From the NCBI GenBank assembly GCA_905221615.1, contig CAJNDT010000613.1, positions 1,064,407 through 1,128,406 of the forward strand: a stretch of 64,000 nt of DNA. The letters run 5' to 3'. The stretch is from Symbiodinium sp. CCMP2592 (Eukaryota > Sar > Dinophyceae > Suessiales > Symbiodiniaceae). The notes under the pieces were generated by a model, which saw only the letters and a list, made by a program, of their open reading frames with translations, did not search any database and was not told where the DNA came from. The position numbers and the translations under genes were made by a program. Shown here piece after piece: positions 9,631 through 20,716 of the stretch; position 1 is the stretch's first letter; each line of letters opens with the position of its first letter.

Positions 9631-10370
9631 TTTGGGACTGAAAATTGGCAACTTGTAGCAGTTGGACTGCCGGAGTCTCGTGGTTGAGGCCTACGCAACG
9701 GGTTCAAGACAACAGGAGGCAGGTAGGGTGGCAATCGCGGGGAAGTTGAAGGTTGCCAGAGGCCAACAACATGGGTCCGACCGAGGTCTGGGCCTGAAGG
9801 TGTCCGGCTTTTGGGAGGAGTTCTTGAGGCTCCGTGGGATGCGCCACGTATGTGAGCTATGTTCGCTCCAGATGCCGCCAAGCTAGAGCATCACAGCAAC
9901 GCTGCTTCGATCAGCTGGAGCTTCATGCTGCTGGAAATATCTAATCATGCGACACGACCCCTCTGATGAACAGAATGCTCACTCCTCAGGTCACATTGCA
10001 GTTCTCGAGCTTTCTCTGCAGGTTGACATTGAGTCTAGCTTGATTGTGCACTGCACGAGGTGAAACCCTCAATAACAATCAACGTCTACTACAGCAGCGC
10101 TAGCACCGTCACTGAAAGTGGCATTGCTGCCCAAGCAAAAACACCTAATTTGAAAAGCTTACAAGTTACAGGAAGTTACCTCACCATAATCATGCTACTG
10201 CAGTAGTTCCAACTGCCGTCAAGCTCCAAGCTATCCCAAGCTATTGCAGTAGTTCAATTCTTAGGTGCCCGGTGCAAGCGGCCTGTAGATGCTCAGTCTA
10301 GTTGAGGTTAGCCAATGGGGTCAGGCTTCTTCTTGGAAGGAATGCCGTCGGCATGAGAACACGCTTTCTT
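9631..10370. other. no gene supported
   Basis: Frames are open on both strands over 9615-9886, but neither has splice context or a recognisable motif. 9890-10290 shows ordinary composition with no frame. Confidence 0.35.
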
Positions 10371-10371
10371 C

Positions 10372-10384
10372 TTCTACTACGACG

Positions 10385-10435
<51 letters not shown>

Positions 10436-10436
10436 G

Positions 10437-10472
<36 letters not shown>

Positions 10473-10650
10473 TGCCGCCACCACCACCACCACCACCACC
10501 ACCACCACCACCACCACGACCACCACCACCACCACCACCACCACCACCACCACCACCACCACCACCACCACCACCACCACCACCACCACCACCACCACCA
10601 CCACCACCACCACCACCACCACCACCACCACCACCACCACCACCACCACT
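10372..10650 (+). repeat. (ACT)n then (ACC)n microsatellite
   Basis: ACT triplets to about 10470, then about 55 ACC triplets to 10650. Long frames through it (poly-Thr, poly-Leu, poly-His, poly-Pro, poly-Trp) come from the triplet and are not evidence of protein. Confidence 0.95.
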
Positions 10651-11131
10651 TCGACACAGCCAGAGTGACTAACACTACGACGACTACAACGACCACGACT
10701 ACTACTGCTTCGTATTTTTCACCACTACGATGTGAGCGACGAAATGTCTGTCGAGGTGGCGGTGATAACGAGAAGGGCGTTCACTCGGTGCTGCTGACGA
10801 TACAAGCCGTGTCAGTAGCAAACACGATCATCAGTAGTCTGAATATACGCTCCTTCAGCAACCTACATGTGGCTACATGTAAACCTTAAAGTGCAGCAAG
10901 GACGATGTTTACCAGGACCCACACACTATGGCAAAGTTGCCAGGCCTCCTCCAAGAAAGCTGGGCAAGCACGACCCCGGAATCGCCTGAGGACTGAGATC
11001 TTGTGGATTTAGGGTGTAAGATGGTTAGGAGTGTTTGGGTCGTTCTCTAAGTTGGGGCGCCATGCTGGATCCCCGCCAGAATACGGCACTCGCTTTTCGA
11101 TAAGGAAACCACAAGAGGGACACGAATTCTA
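10651..11131. other. no gene supported
   Basis: A plus frame continues from the microsatellite to a stop at 10889 and has a non-repetitive tail (HSVLLTIQAVSVANTIISSL). This could be the end of a real protein, but no start is visible. Nothing seen after 10889. Confidence 0.3.
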
Positions 11132-11235
11132 CCCTAAACCCTGAACCCTGAACCCCGAACCCTAAGCCCTAAAACCTAAACCCTGAACCCTAAACCCCGA
11201 ACCCTAGGCCCTACACCCTAAACCCTAAACCAGAA
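11132..11235 (-). repeat. degenerate CCCTAAA/CCCTGAA array
   Basis: About 15 units, with CCCTGAA and CCCCGAA frequent. Confidence 0.85.
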
Positions 11236-12389
11236 CCCAGCATTTTGTATAGATGATACGGCTTCTTGGGAGCTTTTGAATGGTTGATGGGGTTCAGGCG
11301 GGCTCAGGCCTAGGACTTTGAGGCTGGTTGGGCGAAGCCTTAAAGAGCCTTGAGAAAGGCTTAGCTAACCAGTGGTTTCGGGGGGTTCCCTTGGCTCTTT
11401 AGCTCTTTTTTTAATAGGGATTATCATCATCCCTGGCTCCTTAGCTCCCATAATATCAATTGTTAGTTAGAGTATGTAAGCAGGTGAGAAAATCATCGCA
11501 TTTCCTGTGGGGATGCCCATGGATGTCCAGGGCTCAGTGGTTTGAGTATAGGACTGTTGGGATTTACCGTGGTACTCATCAGGTGGGAAGCCTCTGGATT
11601 CAAGTCTGCACTCTGGCTCATATGACCAAGTATGACACTAGTAACTAGACTCGACAATCCGTACATGCATCCTATATGTTATCAGATAATGTGGCCCAAC
11701 TCTAACCTGAACAAAATGGGAATATAGCCCAAGGGGCGCTCACATGCTCAGGATTAATGCTGCACCGACTTGAACAAAAACACGTGAAACGTCGACCTCA
11801 CGACACCCTATCAAGATCGTCTGAGAATATCTTAGACGACTATCTTCACACAACTCCCTCATGTGGAATCCTCAGCAAACACTAATACTAGTCCTTCTGC
11901 ATCGTGCTTATAAATCTACTATTGTTACAACTTTCTGACTTCTACTGTGTATAGTATAACTGTAACAAGGAGCTCCCAAGGAATAGCTAGTTATTTAGGC
12001 CCCTTTGGTATATGATCGTATATTTCTGGCTTCTACTTCCCTAGACCCGAAACTCTAAACCCTGCTATAGCCCGAGACCCTAAAGCCTAAACCCTTAACC
12101 ATACTGTTCCAACTTTTCTGGCTTCTGCTGTATTGTTTCAGATTATAGTATAGGGTATATAGTATATAATGTAGACTATATAGTACAAAGTCTATCGTAT
12201 ATGGTATAATTCACTGCGCTGTATAGCTTCAGATGCCGCCCGGGCACCCCAAGAGGAGCCTGGCGAAGGCCTCGTGGTCTTCCCGACTCCATCCACCTGA
12301 CGAGGGTGTAGAGTCTGGGGTCTTAGGGGCTTAAAGGGTGTAGGAATCCTGTTAAACGGATCTATAAGGGCTCTATACAGGGATCTATA
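11236..12389. other. no gene seen; HP-O fragments
   Basis: HP-O ends occur near 11928-11955, 12025-12045 and 12107-12130, mixed with short direct repeats of TATAGTATA type around 12140-12215. No coding frame. Confidence 0.45.
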
Positions 12390-12510
12390 AGAGGGTTTGG
12401 GGGTTTAGGGTTTTGGGTTGCAGGAATTGGGGTCTTAGGGTTTGGGGTTTTACGGTTTTAGGGTTTGGAGTTCTCGGGTTTAGGGTTTGAGGGTTTAGGG
12501 GTGAGGGTCT
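12390..12510 (+). repeat. degenerate TTTAGGG block
   Basis: TTTAGGG, TTTTGGG and TTTGGGG variants. A similar weaker block lies at 12820-12965. Confidence 0.75.
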
Positions 12511-12522
12511 AGAGTCTGGGGT

Positions 12523-12635
12523 CTACTTGGAGGTTCATGGGTAGTTATAAGTGGAGTTACAAGTCCCCTAATATGGATTAGAAGTATAATTACTTAACCT
12601 TAACCTGCTGATAACCACCCATGAACCTCCAAGTA
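12523..12635. mobile_element. HP-B hairpin element
   Basis: Left arm TACTTGGAGGTTCATGGGTA and right arm TACCCATGAACCTCCAAGTA are inverted, with one mismatch in this copy. 113 bp. Both flanks carry TAGAGTCTGGGGTC (12510-12522, and after the right arm to 12660). Confidence 0.8.
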
Positions 12636-12660
12636 GGGGGAGAGTGTAGAGTCTGGGGTC

Positions 12661-12755
12661 TACCCTTAGGCCCCATAGTAGTTCTTTTTGGGGATTACCT
12701 TCTAGGATTTTGCATATGAACCCCAAAAAAGGAACTACAATGGGGCCTATGGGTA
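12661..12755. mobile_element. HP-M hairpin element
   Basis: TACCCTTAGGCCCCATAGTA and the right end TGGGGCCTATGGGTA are inverted. 95 bp, 25 bp after the HP-B copy. Relatives at 19543 and 44454. Confidence 0.75.
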
Positions 12756-13080
12756 GGGCTTGGGGTCTAGGGCTTGTTTTAACTTTCAAGTGCCATGGCT
12801 CTTTCTCCGCATGACGATGCAGGGGTTTGGGGTCTAGGATTTTAGGGTTTCAGGGTTTAGCTAGGGTCTTTATGGTTTTGGGGGCTTTAGGTTTTAAGCT
12901 TCAGGATTTCGGGTCTAGGGTGTAACTATAGCGTTTAGGGGTTGGGTCTGCGGTTTAGGGTTTAGCAAAAGTCTTTCATACTTAGGAGCCTTTATATGCC
13001 TATCATAACTAGCTATTTTCCAGCTGTTACTGAGCGGGGGGGGGGAGCATCCAAGGTTTCGTGCTCAAGGATGAAGGGTC

Positions 13081-13195
13081 TACTTGGAGGTTCATGGGTA
13101 GTTATAAGTGGGGTTATAAGTAGGGTAACTATAAGTATAACCCATGTTAGGGGAACTTATAACTCCACTTACAACTACCGATGAACCTCCAAGTA
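13081..13195. mobile_element. HP-B hairpin element
   Basis: Same ends as the copy at 12523 with an independent interior length (115 bp). Like that copy, it is preceded by GGGTC and followed by GGG. Confidence 0.8.
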
Positions 13196-13325
13196 GGGTT
13201 TTATGCTCTAGGTCGTTTCAGACGTTTGCGCTCTATGGCTTGCTTTTCTTTGGCGGGTGGAAGGGTGGGGGCGCGGGTTCAGAGTTCAGGGTTTAGGGTT
13301 TAAGGTTGATTGGAAATATACTGAA

Positions 13326-13414
13326 CTTAGAACCCTAGCAAAAATTACCATTTTGGCTGGTTCTTAGGGATTATAAAAATCACAAATTAAAAATCATTTC
13401 TAAGTACCCCTAAG
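13326..13414. mobile_element. HP-G hairpin element
   Basis: CTTAGAACCCTAGCAAAAAT and TCTAAGTACCCCTAAG ends. The flanking TATACTGAA belongs to the longer family end seen at 31952. Confidence 0.7.
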
Positions 13415-13480
13415 TGAAGCCAGCCTGCTTTGCTTCAGAGGTGGAGCTTCAGCTCAGCACTACCGTTTATTGAAAGCTCT

Positions 13481-13541
13481 ACCTAGACCCTCCATCTAGG
13501 GACCATATACCCCCATTTGAGGGTACAAGGAGGGTCCTGGT
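13481..13541. mobile_element. HP-N hairpin element, compact
   Basis: ACCTAGACCCTCCATCTAGG and the right end CAAGGAGGGTCCTGGT. The flanks also pair (ACCGTTTATTGAAA against GTAAACGGTTTCAAT), so a larger imperfect hairpin spans 13450-13585. Second copy at 44791. Confidence 0.6.
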
Positions 13542-14631
13542 AAACGGTTTCAATTTAGCTGAAAGGCACTTCGTGCTGAGATACCTAAACCCCAAACCGA
13601 CTTGGGCTTCGGGCTCAGACAGCTCGAAGCTAATATTTGGGGAATCTCTTTGCAGGCCGGAGGCTCACTGGGCATGTAGGGGCCTTAATAAAAAGAAGGG
13701 GGTTCCCTTGCAGGTATCCTTAAGGGGCTCTACAGGGGATTTATAACTATAGTAGGGTTCTATAATGTAGGGGCCCTAATAGCTTAGAATAGGTTTCATT
13801 CAGTATATTCTAATTTTGCAAAACTTGAACCGCCAAAGCCCCATTCTAATGATTACGCCACCTACATCAAAAACGTGCCAAGGTGGACGGCATGCCGCTG
13901 CTGCAACCCGAAAGTACTGGCATTCCCATCTTCAATCGGACCCCGTGCGTTCAAAGCACTGGTTGTAGGTCGTAAAAGTGACACCGGCGTCCCGCTCTAA
14001 GGCTGGGATGGCGTTGGTAGCCTCCGCTCGGTGCGCTGCCGTCTGCCTGTGTCGTTGCAAGTACATCTTGACGAAAGTCACGATTGCGGCAACGAGAACG
14101 ACGACGGAGATAACGACGACGACGACGACGACGACCACAAACATGCCCACGACCATAAACGACTACGACCACGACCCACACTACGACGATCTGCTGCTGC
14201 TGCTGCTACGCCGGCAACAACGACAATAGGCCTAAACGAAATATGAAGAGATAGATCCGGGCTGCTCTCTGATTGGTCAAGAACCGAAGTTTGATCCACA
14301 AAAGATCCCCCCCTACACGCAGCTGTGAAAACTAGAGTCTGAGCAGAACAGGCCAACATCTTTGAACGGAATACGATTTAATATAATATAAGGTTTAGGG
14401 CTTAGGGTTCCGTATCATTTTCTTCAACCTTAAACGTGCAGAATTCCTCTCCGACGGCCTCGACTGGGAGCCAACTGCTCCGTGAGTTGCGCCACGCGGC
14501 TGCGCAGTGCTTGACCTTGGGGCGGCCTCGGGCAGCGCTTTGACTGATTTTGCTTTAGGGTTTGGAATAGAGGGTTCCCTTTAAGGGGATCCTTAAAGGT
14601 TTCTACAAGGGATCTATAGTAGCATTCTACA
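13542..14631. other. no firm gene; GAC-rich simple repeat
   Basis: ACGACGACG repeats lie at 14095-14140. The minus frame 13932-14156 starts inside the repeat and reads a hydrophobic run then KMYLQRHRQTAAHRAEATNA, a possible membrane-anchored fragment that I cannot confirm. 13670-13800 contains eroded HP-H pieces. Confidence 0.35.
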
Positions 14632-14730
14632 ATATAGGGGCCTTCATAATTAGAATAGTGTTTGGGGTATGTTAAATTGTAATCATGATAAGGAACCCCC
14701 TAAATAGTATTGGCAATTATTTACGTAGGC
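14632..14730. mobile_element. HP-H element
   Basis: TATAGGGGCCTTCATAATTA on the left. The centre has AAGGAACCCCCTAAATAG, and the right end TATTTACGTAGGC is eroded. Best family copy at 38686. Confidence 0.55.
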
Positions 14731-15128
14731 TTTAGGGCTTAAGGGGTTTAGAGTTTAGGGCTTACTGTAGGCTTGCTGAAGGAAGGCCTTGTCTTGGGTT
14801 TAGGGATCCTAGTTAGTCGTATCGAATGCCCAAGGATTTTTCTGAAACTCCGGTACCCTAAACCCAAACTCACAATAATGGCCAAGATCTGAAAGGGTTG
14901 ACTCCAACGGGGCTTGCAGTAGCTTGACATCGTCGGGAATCTCAGGGTTTATGGAAGTTTTAGGTTGAAGATGTAGCGGTTTCTTGCATTTCAGGAATTC
15001 TGCCGTTGGTTTTTCGTAGCACAGGGGGTCATGGAGGGATGGACGAAGCCTGGGGGATGAGGAATTGGGACATCCAGTTTGGGATCAGGAGGGAGCAGGC
15101 ACGTTGAGAGTCGGAATTTGCTGTTTTC
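14731..15128. other. no gene seen
   Basis: Short TTTAGGG-like runs at 14740-14820. No frame with coding character. Confidence 0.4.
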
Positions 15129-15254
15129 AAAGGGTAGAAGGAGGGACCCTTAATAAGGACCCCTAGGTATATACCCTTAATATAGCGATTATAGGCCCAT
15201 TATATAGCCCATTATAGGGTAGGGGTCCCCATTAAGGGTCCCTCCTTTTCCCTT
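15129..15254. mobile_element. HP-D hairpin element
   Basis: Full form. AAGGGTAGAAGGAGGGACCC on the left and GGGTCCCTCCTTTTCCCTTT on the right, with TAAGGACCCCTAGGTATATA inside. Confidence 0.8.
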
Positions 15255-15300
15255 TTGATGTTTGGGCTTCTGGTGTTGCTGCCGCAACTGGTGCCGCTGC

Positions 15301-15410
15301 CATGTGGGTAGTTGTCAAGATTAGGGTCCCTTTTTGGGTGCCCTAAATATTAGGTGCCGTACTATAATAGGGACCCCAAAAGGGACCATAATTTTGACAA
15401 CCACCCATGT
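15301..15410. mobile_element. HP-I hairpin element
   Basis: CATGTGGGTAGTTGTCAAGA and TTTTGACAACCACCCATGT are inverted ends. 110 bp. Second full copy at 31223. Confidence 0.75.
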
Positions 15411-15491
15411 CTTTAAGTCATGCCCAGCGTGGTCGCATCCGATGCCCGTGGGTGTGCAGCTTGCCCGGAATGGACGTGCGACCATCTGAAA

Positions 15492-15575
15492 CTGGGCTTT
15501 GAAGTAAGCAGGGAACACAAAAGTATAGACTTTTATTTCCGAAAAAATATTAAAGTATGGTGCTCCAAAGCCCAG
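15492..15575. mobile_element. HP-U hairpin element
   Basis: CTGGGCTTTGAAGTAAGC and GTGCTCCAAAGCCCAG are inverted ends. 84 bp. Confidence 0.65.
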
Positions 15576-16284
15576 GATTTGTTTTTATGGCGGCCTGACA
15601 GACAGCCTCGGCAGAGCCTTAGGGGCGCCCAAACCCTGGACCACTCCGTGGTGGAGTTCCCACCGTCGCTTCACCTTGCAGCTCTTCTGTTGTCATTATT
15701 TGTCATATCTAGTATGGTCCTCCCTGCCCTGGGAAGACGCTCTAGAGCAAGAGGGGTTCGCTTGTACCTGAACCCCCCCAAGTATGTGGAATAACAGAAT
15801 ACTAAAATCTATAATGGTTTACCTAAACTCCCCAAGTATGTGGAATAGCAGCCTTCTACAGGTTTTGGGCCATTATTTTATCTACGTTCGGGGTTTTGGT
15901 GGGGGTTTAAGGTTTAGGGTTATGTATACCCTAAGGCGGCAGTCCAAAATCACAAACTCCGCCGAACGGCCCGTCGCAGGACTTTGCCCGCCGGCGTGGC
16001 GCAGGACGAGGAGCCGTCTCTTGCGTCCAAGCCTTGGGGTGAATGAGGGTTATAACTTATAAATGGCTTGAGGCTTTGGATACGGGGGATGGGGGTTCCG
16101 GCTTTTGCGCTGTAGGGGTTGGTTTGAGGCTGCGGGGCCTGCCTTTCCATCTATCTATCAATCTATCCCTCTCTCCCTCTCTCCCTCTCTCCCTCTCTCC
16201 CTCTCTCTGGCGCTCCTGCCGCCCTATCTACACCTCACGTTGCTCCCCCTCTGTGTCTTCGACAATGCAGCAGGCCTCAACCCT
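15576..16284. other. no gene supported; CTCTCCCT minisatellite
   Basis: Positions 16158-16208 are about six CTCTCCCT octamers. AAGTATGTGGAATA occurs twice (15780-15793 and 15834-15847). No supported frame. Confidence 0.45.
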
Positions 16285-16357
16285 ACAGTACCCTAAACAG
16301 TAGGATCCTTATTATAAGGACCCCAAAGTAAGGTATCCCTAATTTTCTGAAACTCCC
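16285..16357. mobile_element. HP-A right half
   Basis: TACAGTACCCTAAACAGTAG through CTGAAACTCCC matches the right two-thirds of HP-A. The left arm is missing. Confidence 0.6.
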
Positions 16358-17246
16358 AACTACAGGGGGGTTTACACAGGGAAAATTCTGAAGACTTCAA
16401 GAGAAGTCGGGCCACGGTACGACTGCTGGAGCTCACCACACCAAGTCGGCCCGCTTGCACAGCCTAATCATGCCGCGATCTGAAATCGAATAAAACCCTA
16501 AACCCTAAACCCTAAACCCTAAACCCTAAACTGAAACTCTGAACTCCAAGCCTGAAATCGCGCATGAATGAAACCTGAAATGCTCCAACACACAAGCACC
16601 CTGAGCCTTAAACCGGAAAATAACACCCAAAACCTTGATGCCCAACCCTCTCATCTCGCTAGGCTCCATGTTTTGGTGTGCTCAGATTTGATGGAGGGGG
16701 GATAGTCCAGGGTCTACTATATCCGCCTTAGAACCATAATAATTTGTGTTCAATATTCTCTAGGGTTTTATATGAACAAAAAACCAGTTCCTAAAGAGAC
16801 TATAGTCTAGGGATAAAGGATTGGGATTTAGGGCTTCATGTAAATGGTTTTTCTAGGAGAACCTTAAGGCGCCGAAAGGGGTTCCATGCCGGATTTCCGT
16901 GGGGCTTAGGACTTCGGGCTTGGGGCCTTTTTGGCACATTGCGAGCGAGAGAGAACAGAGAGTTGACCGAACTTGGAGACATCTTCGGGTATGTGTTCTA
17001 TGACGACCTTGCTATTTCTGTAGCAAGGATCGTTGTAAGAGGCCCAGCAAGAGGAGACAAGCTGGGTTTTCTCCAAAGTTCGACAAAAGCGTGCGCAAAA
17101 AGCCTTTTAGGGCTCATGATGTATAAGGCTCTGCATCTCAGATCCTGAAAACTGCAGCTCAAGAACCTGTAAATGCCCAACTTGGCAAGAGACAGACTGC
17201 ACCTAGAGGCTCCTAAACCTCAATTCAGGAATACTCCTGATTGTCC
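16358..17246. other. no firm gene
   Basis: CCCTAAA units at 16495-16535. A plus frame at 16939-17148 contains ELGDIFGYVFYDDLAISVAR and may be a remnant of coding sequence, with no splice evidence. A loose inverted repeat lies around 16720-16815. Confidence 0.35.
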
Positions 17247-17364
17247 AAGGGTAAAAGGAGGGACCCTTAATAAAGACCCCTAGGTATATACCCTTAATAT
17301 AGCTATTATATACCCATTATATAGCCCATTATAGGGTAGGGGTCCCCATTAAGGGTCCCTCTTT
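17247..17364. mobile_element. HP-D hairpin element
   Basis: GGGTAAAAGGAGGGACCCTT and AAGGGTCCCTC ends. The right end is truncated by about eight bases relative to 15129-15254. Confidence 0.75.
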
Positions 17365-17951
17365 GAGATTCATAGTCTTGAAAATGTCCAGCAATTTATC
17401 AAGCGATACTGAACCCAGAGATGTTGGTAGTTTTGATGGGACTCTCTGCCATCCGAGCTGCCTCGAACCGTGCCAATGATGCCTCCATACCGCACGGGCA
17501 CAAAAAGACGGAAGAAGGGTTTGGAATTCTGGGCTGCTCGACTGGGATTCCGCACTTGAAGCCGAGGTTACAGAACTTAGCATTGAGGGTTCGAGGTGTA
17601 GTCGCAACTGCTTAGGGCCTATTTAGGGGCTTAGGGTTTTTTAAGTGTTCGAGATGTGAGGTTGCAAACCATTCGGACCTCCCTGCTCAAACTGCAGCGT
17701 GTGTAGTGTGCAAACTTCACGACTCCTGACAATCTCCCTACCCCTAGTAAAACTCCGGAACCCTAAATCACTTTTCAGTCCCTGATTCCTGGACCCAATC
17801 ATGGCCCCACTTCTCAGCATGGCACATGCATGTTGCAACTAGTTAATCAGCGATATCGCAGATTGCAGGATTTGGGGATAAGTCTTGGTTGAGGCCCAAC
17901 GCCCTCAACGCACGGAAAACTAGACGTGAGTTCGACCCCGATAGCCTACTT
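17365..17951. other. no gene supported
   Basis: Opposing open frames at 17329-17607 and 17421-17615 have no start, splice or family evidence. Confidence 0.35.
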
Positions 17952-18062
17952 GGGAGTTTCCGATATCAATAGGGGACCCTAATATAGTACTCTAAATTTA
18001 AATGGTAGGATCCTTATTATAAGGACCCCAAAATGAGGTACCCCGAATTTTCGGAAACTTCC
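17952..18062. mobile_element. HP-A hairpin element
   Basis: GGGAGTTTCCGATATCAATA and AATTTTCGGAAACTTCC ends, with GGATCCTTATTATAAGGACC inside. Flanked on both sides by ACTT, a possible 4-bp target duplication. Confidence 0.75.
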
Positions 18063-18560
18063 ACTTGCCCACACATGAACTCGAAACCCTACAAACTCAC
18101 TCTGCGAAGTGCTGCTAAACTCCAGCACTCACTCAGAACCCGCTGATGCCTGTAGCGCTTGATGCAAGCTGCACTCTTCGGAGGCGAGCTCCTGCTTGAC
18201 AGGCTGCGCAACAGACAGTAACGCATATGATAACAAACGATACTGCGGCGAGTAGAGATTGAGATCGATTTGGCGAAAACCGCCCGAAAACGCAGATGAT
18301 TCTGATCTCACCTGCAGTACTTCCCGCCGGAAGCTTAGCTTAATACCCACTCACGTCCGTCTGCATAAATTCCAATGCTGGCTCCAACCCATAACCTTGC
18401 TCTAAGCCCTAAGCTAAAACTACTCTCGGGACTGGGCAGGGTACTTGCAGCCTCCCGAAACGTCAGTGAACAGCCCAACCCTCCTAAAGGAACTGCTTCA
18501 CTTCCTCACTCACCCACAGCTTCCAATCCTAGCAGCCAAATGCATTTCATGAGTTTATCT
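18063..18560. other. possible coding remnant, minus strand
   Basis: The minus frame 18129-18350 includes RLLSYALLSVAQPVKQELAS and ends naturally. A good donor-like GTGAGA follows CTGCAG at about 18314. Not enough for a gene call. Confidence 0.3.
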
Positions 18561-18656
18561 AGGTTGTGCTGTAAGCCCTTTGAAATTAATTTCTGAGTAG
18601 GTTCCCTTTATAAGGAAATAAGGGAAATTAAAAAATATCCCAAAGCACAACCCAGT
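18561..18656. mobile_element. HP-P hairpin element
   Basis: AGGTTGTGCTGTAAGCCCTT on the left, CCCAAAGCACAACCC on the right, TTATAAGGAAATAAGGGAAA inside. Second copy at 55326. Confidence 0.65.
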
Positions 18657-18968
18657 TATTCCCTGACCTAAATCTCCGGACAAGGATGAACGAAACGGTG
18701 ATGATTGCAGGAGAGGAGATTGACCCCACGCCCACAGCGGACGCTCTCCTCATGTTGCTGCCTTGCTTGCTCTGCATAAACCTGAGATTGGAAGTCGGGG
18801 TCGCTTGCTCTTAGGTTTAAGGTTTAGGTACCAGTTTCGAGGCGTGAGAAGCAGTTTCTGGATTTTAGGGCTAAGCGCGAAGGCTCTAGGCTAAGTGCCT
18901 CCACGAATAACGCCCGATCATCAACAATGCGACCATGACTGTTGCTGTCTTTCCTTTCTTCTCGAGAT
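18657..18968. other. no gene seen
   Basis: Unique-looking DNA with no coding frame, repeat or hairpin that I can identify. Confidence 0.4.
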
Positions 18969-19072
18969 ACGGTTGATGATATAAATCCTGCATTACCCAT
19001 AATAAGGAGTATACCATAATTCCCATAGTTTAGGGTCCTTAAGGCAATGCAGGATTTATATCATCAACCGTA
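18969..19072. mobile_element. HP-L hairpin element
   Basis: ACGGTTGATGATATAAATCC on the left is the inverted copy of GGATTTATATCATCAACCGT on the right. An almost perfect 20-bp terminal repeat. Confidence 0.8.
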
Positions 19073-19195
19073 GTACTCCCCATTCCCGAAACTCAAAACC
19101 TGAAAATCCTGAAGCGGAGGCGTTGAGCCAGAAACCTCATACCGAAATGCAGAAGATGTCAAGCCCAGGAGACAAGACTCATGGAAGACAGTTGA

Positions 19196-19385
19196 AACCC
19201 TAATCCCTAACCCTAAGCCCCCCCCAAACCCCTAAAATCCTAGACCCTTAATAGCCTAAACCCCTAAACCCCATGCAAGTCCGCAACCCTAAGCCCCCAA
19301 TATCCTGGACCCCTAAACCCCGGAACCCCCATACCTAAATCCTAAATCCTTAATGGCCTGAAACCCCCAAGCTCCCAAAAACCCC
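19196..19385 (-). repeat. degenerate CCCTAAA block
   Basis: CCCTAA-like units interrupted by unique bases. It lies between the two HP-L copies. Confidence 0.65.
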
Positions 19386-19492
19386 ACGGCTGATGCTATA
19401 TAAATCCTGCATTACCCACTATAAGGAATATACCATAGTTCCCATAGTTTGGGGTCCTATAAGTTCAGTGCAGGAGTTATATCATCAACCGT
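19386..19492. mobile_element. HP-L hairpin element
   Basis: ACGGCTGATGCTATATAAATCC-like left end with two changes. The right end TATATCATCAACCGTA matches the first copy. It is about 420 bp from its sibling, in the same orientation. Confidence 0.75.
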
Positions 19493-19542
19493 ATGACCCA
19501 AATCCTTTATTATTAAAAGTCAAAAAATCCCCGGCACAGATC

Positions 19543-19629
19543 TACCCATAGACGCCATAGTCAAGGAGTTCATATGTAGAATCCTATAACGTAGTCCCGA
19601 AAAGGAACTACTATGGGGCCTATGGGTAG
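19543..19629. mobile_element. HP-M hairpin element
   Basis: CTACCCATAGACGCCATAG and TATGGGGCCTATGGGTAG ends, with CCCGAAAAGGAACTAC inside. Confidence 0.7.
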
Positions 19630-19703
19630 GCCAAACTACCCCACGCCTGGAGCTTGTGCTCAACGCTTGACACCATCTTCCGGACATCCTCGCAACTTGC
19701 CAC

Positions 19704-19790
19704 CGTTTAGGGTCTGGGAATTAAGGTTCAGGGTTTAGGGTTTAGGGTTTAGGGGTTTAGGGTTTAGGGTTTAGGGTATGGGGTTTCGGG
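19704..19790 (+). repeat. TTTAGGG array
   Basis: About ten units. A short second block lies at 19947-19968. Confidence 0.85.
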
Positions 19791-20583
19791 TGCGTCGGTC
19801 TAGGGTTCAAGGATTTGGGGTTCAGGGTCTGGGGTTCGGGGGTTGAGGAGTTGTTTTGGGGGCCGTTGTCAGCACCCTCTTAGCTTCTTGTGGCCGCTGG
19901 ATCCTGGACGCCTCTGACTGAGCCTAAGCTGTCCCTGGAGACATTCAGTTTAGGGTTTAGGGTTTAGGCCTCCAATGAATGCAAGAGCCCGCTTTAGAGT
20001 TAGGATTTAGGGACTAGGGGTTAGGGTGCACGGTTTACTGTAGAGATCGCGACATCGGCGAAGCTTTGTTCGTAGAAACGCATGCAGAAGTTCGTTTGCT
20101 ACTACCGGCGCTGGCAAATCTGTGTTGTTGTCGAGGCCGGTATCGACGTTGGTTGCTGCAATTGTCGTACCAGTCGTTACTAGGGTTTCCGATATGTCTA
20201 CATTCTGAAGAAAGTTTTTGCATCGCTGCTCCCTCAAATTGAAGCAGTGCTGCTGCGCTGCCTAATTAATTCTGTTGCTCGGAAGGCTAAGTTGATGGCC
20301 ACAAAGATCGAGCAGTCAGAGCGTGGCCTTTGACATCAGCGGAACATCTACCTGTGAAGCAAATCAAACATCCGAAATCTTGAGCGATAAACCTTGACTC
20401 CACAGTACTACGAGACAAACTCCAAGCCCAGAACACTGTGAAACCAAACACGTCAGGATAAACTCTAGACTCTAAACCCTAAGAACACTGAGCCCTAAAT
20501 CTCATAGTCATAGAACATCAAAACCTGAAAACCAAACCCCCTGAGCCCGAAAACGCCAAACCCCTCATCGAACCCTGAACCCA
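19791..20583. other. no firm gene
   Basis: Minus-strand frames at 20007-20237 are open in two registers (one has LVTTGTTIAATNVDTGLDNN). No splice pair seen, so not called. Confidence 0.35.
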
Positions 20584-20716
20584 ACTTGGAGGATCATGGG
20601 ACTTAGTAAGTATGGTTTTAAGTACCTTAAGACGGGCTATAAGTAATTATAGGTATAGTTGCCTTGATTAAAACTCTAGTTACTACTAAGTCCCATCAAC
20701 CTTGAAGCAGGTTTTA
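20584..20716. mobile_element. HP-C hairpin element
   Basis: ACTTGGAGGATCATGGGACT on the left and CTAAGTCCCATCAACCTTGA on the right, with several changes in the right arm. Confidence 0.7.

Noticed and set aside
10302..10889. Long frames of poly-Leu/His/Pro/Thr/Trp across the ACT/ACC microsatellite
   Set aside because: All registers and both strands are open because of the triplet repeat, so the frames carry no coding evidence.
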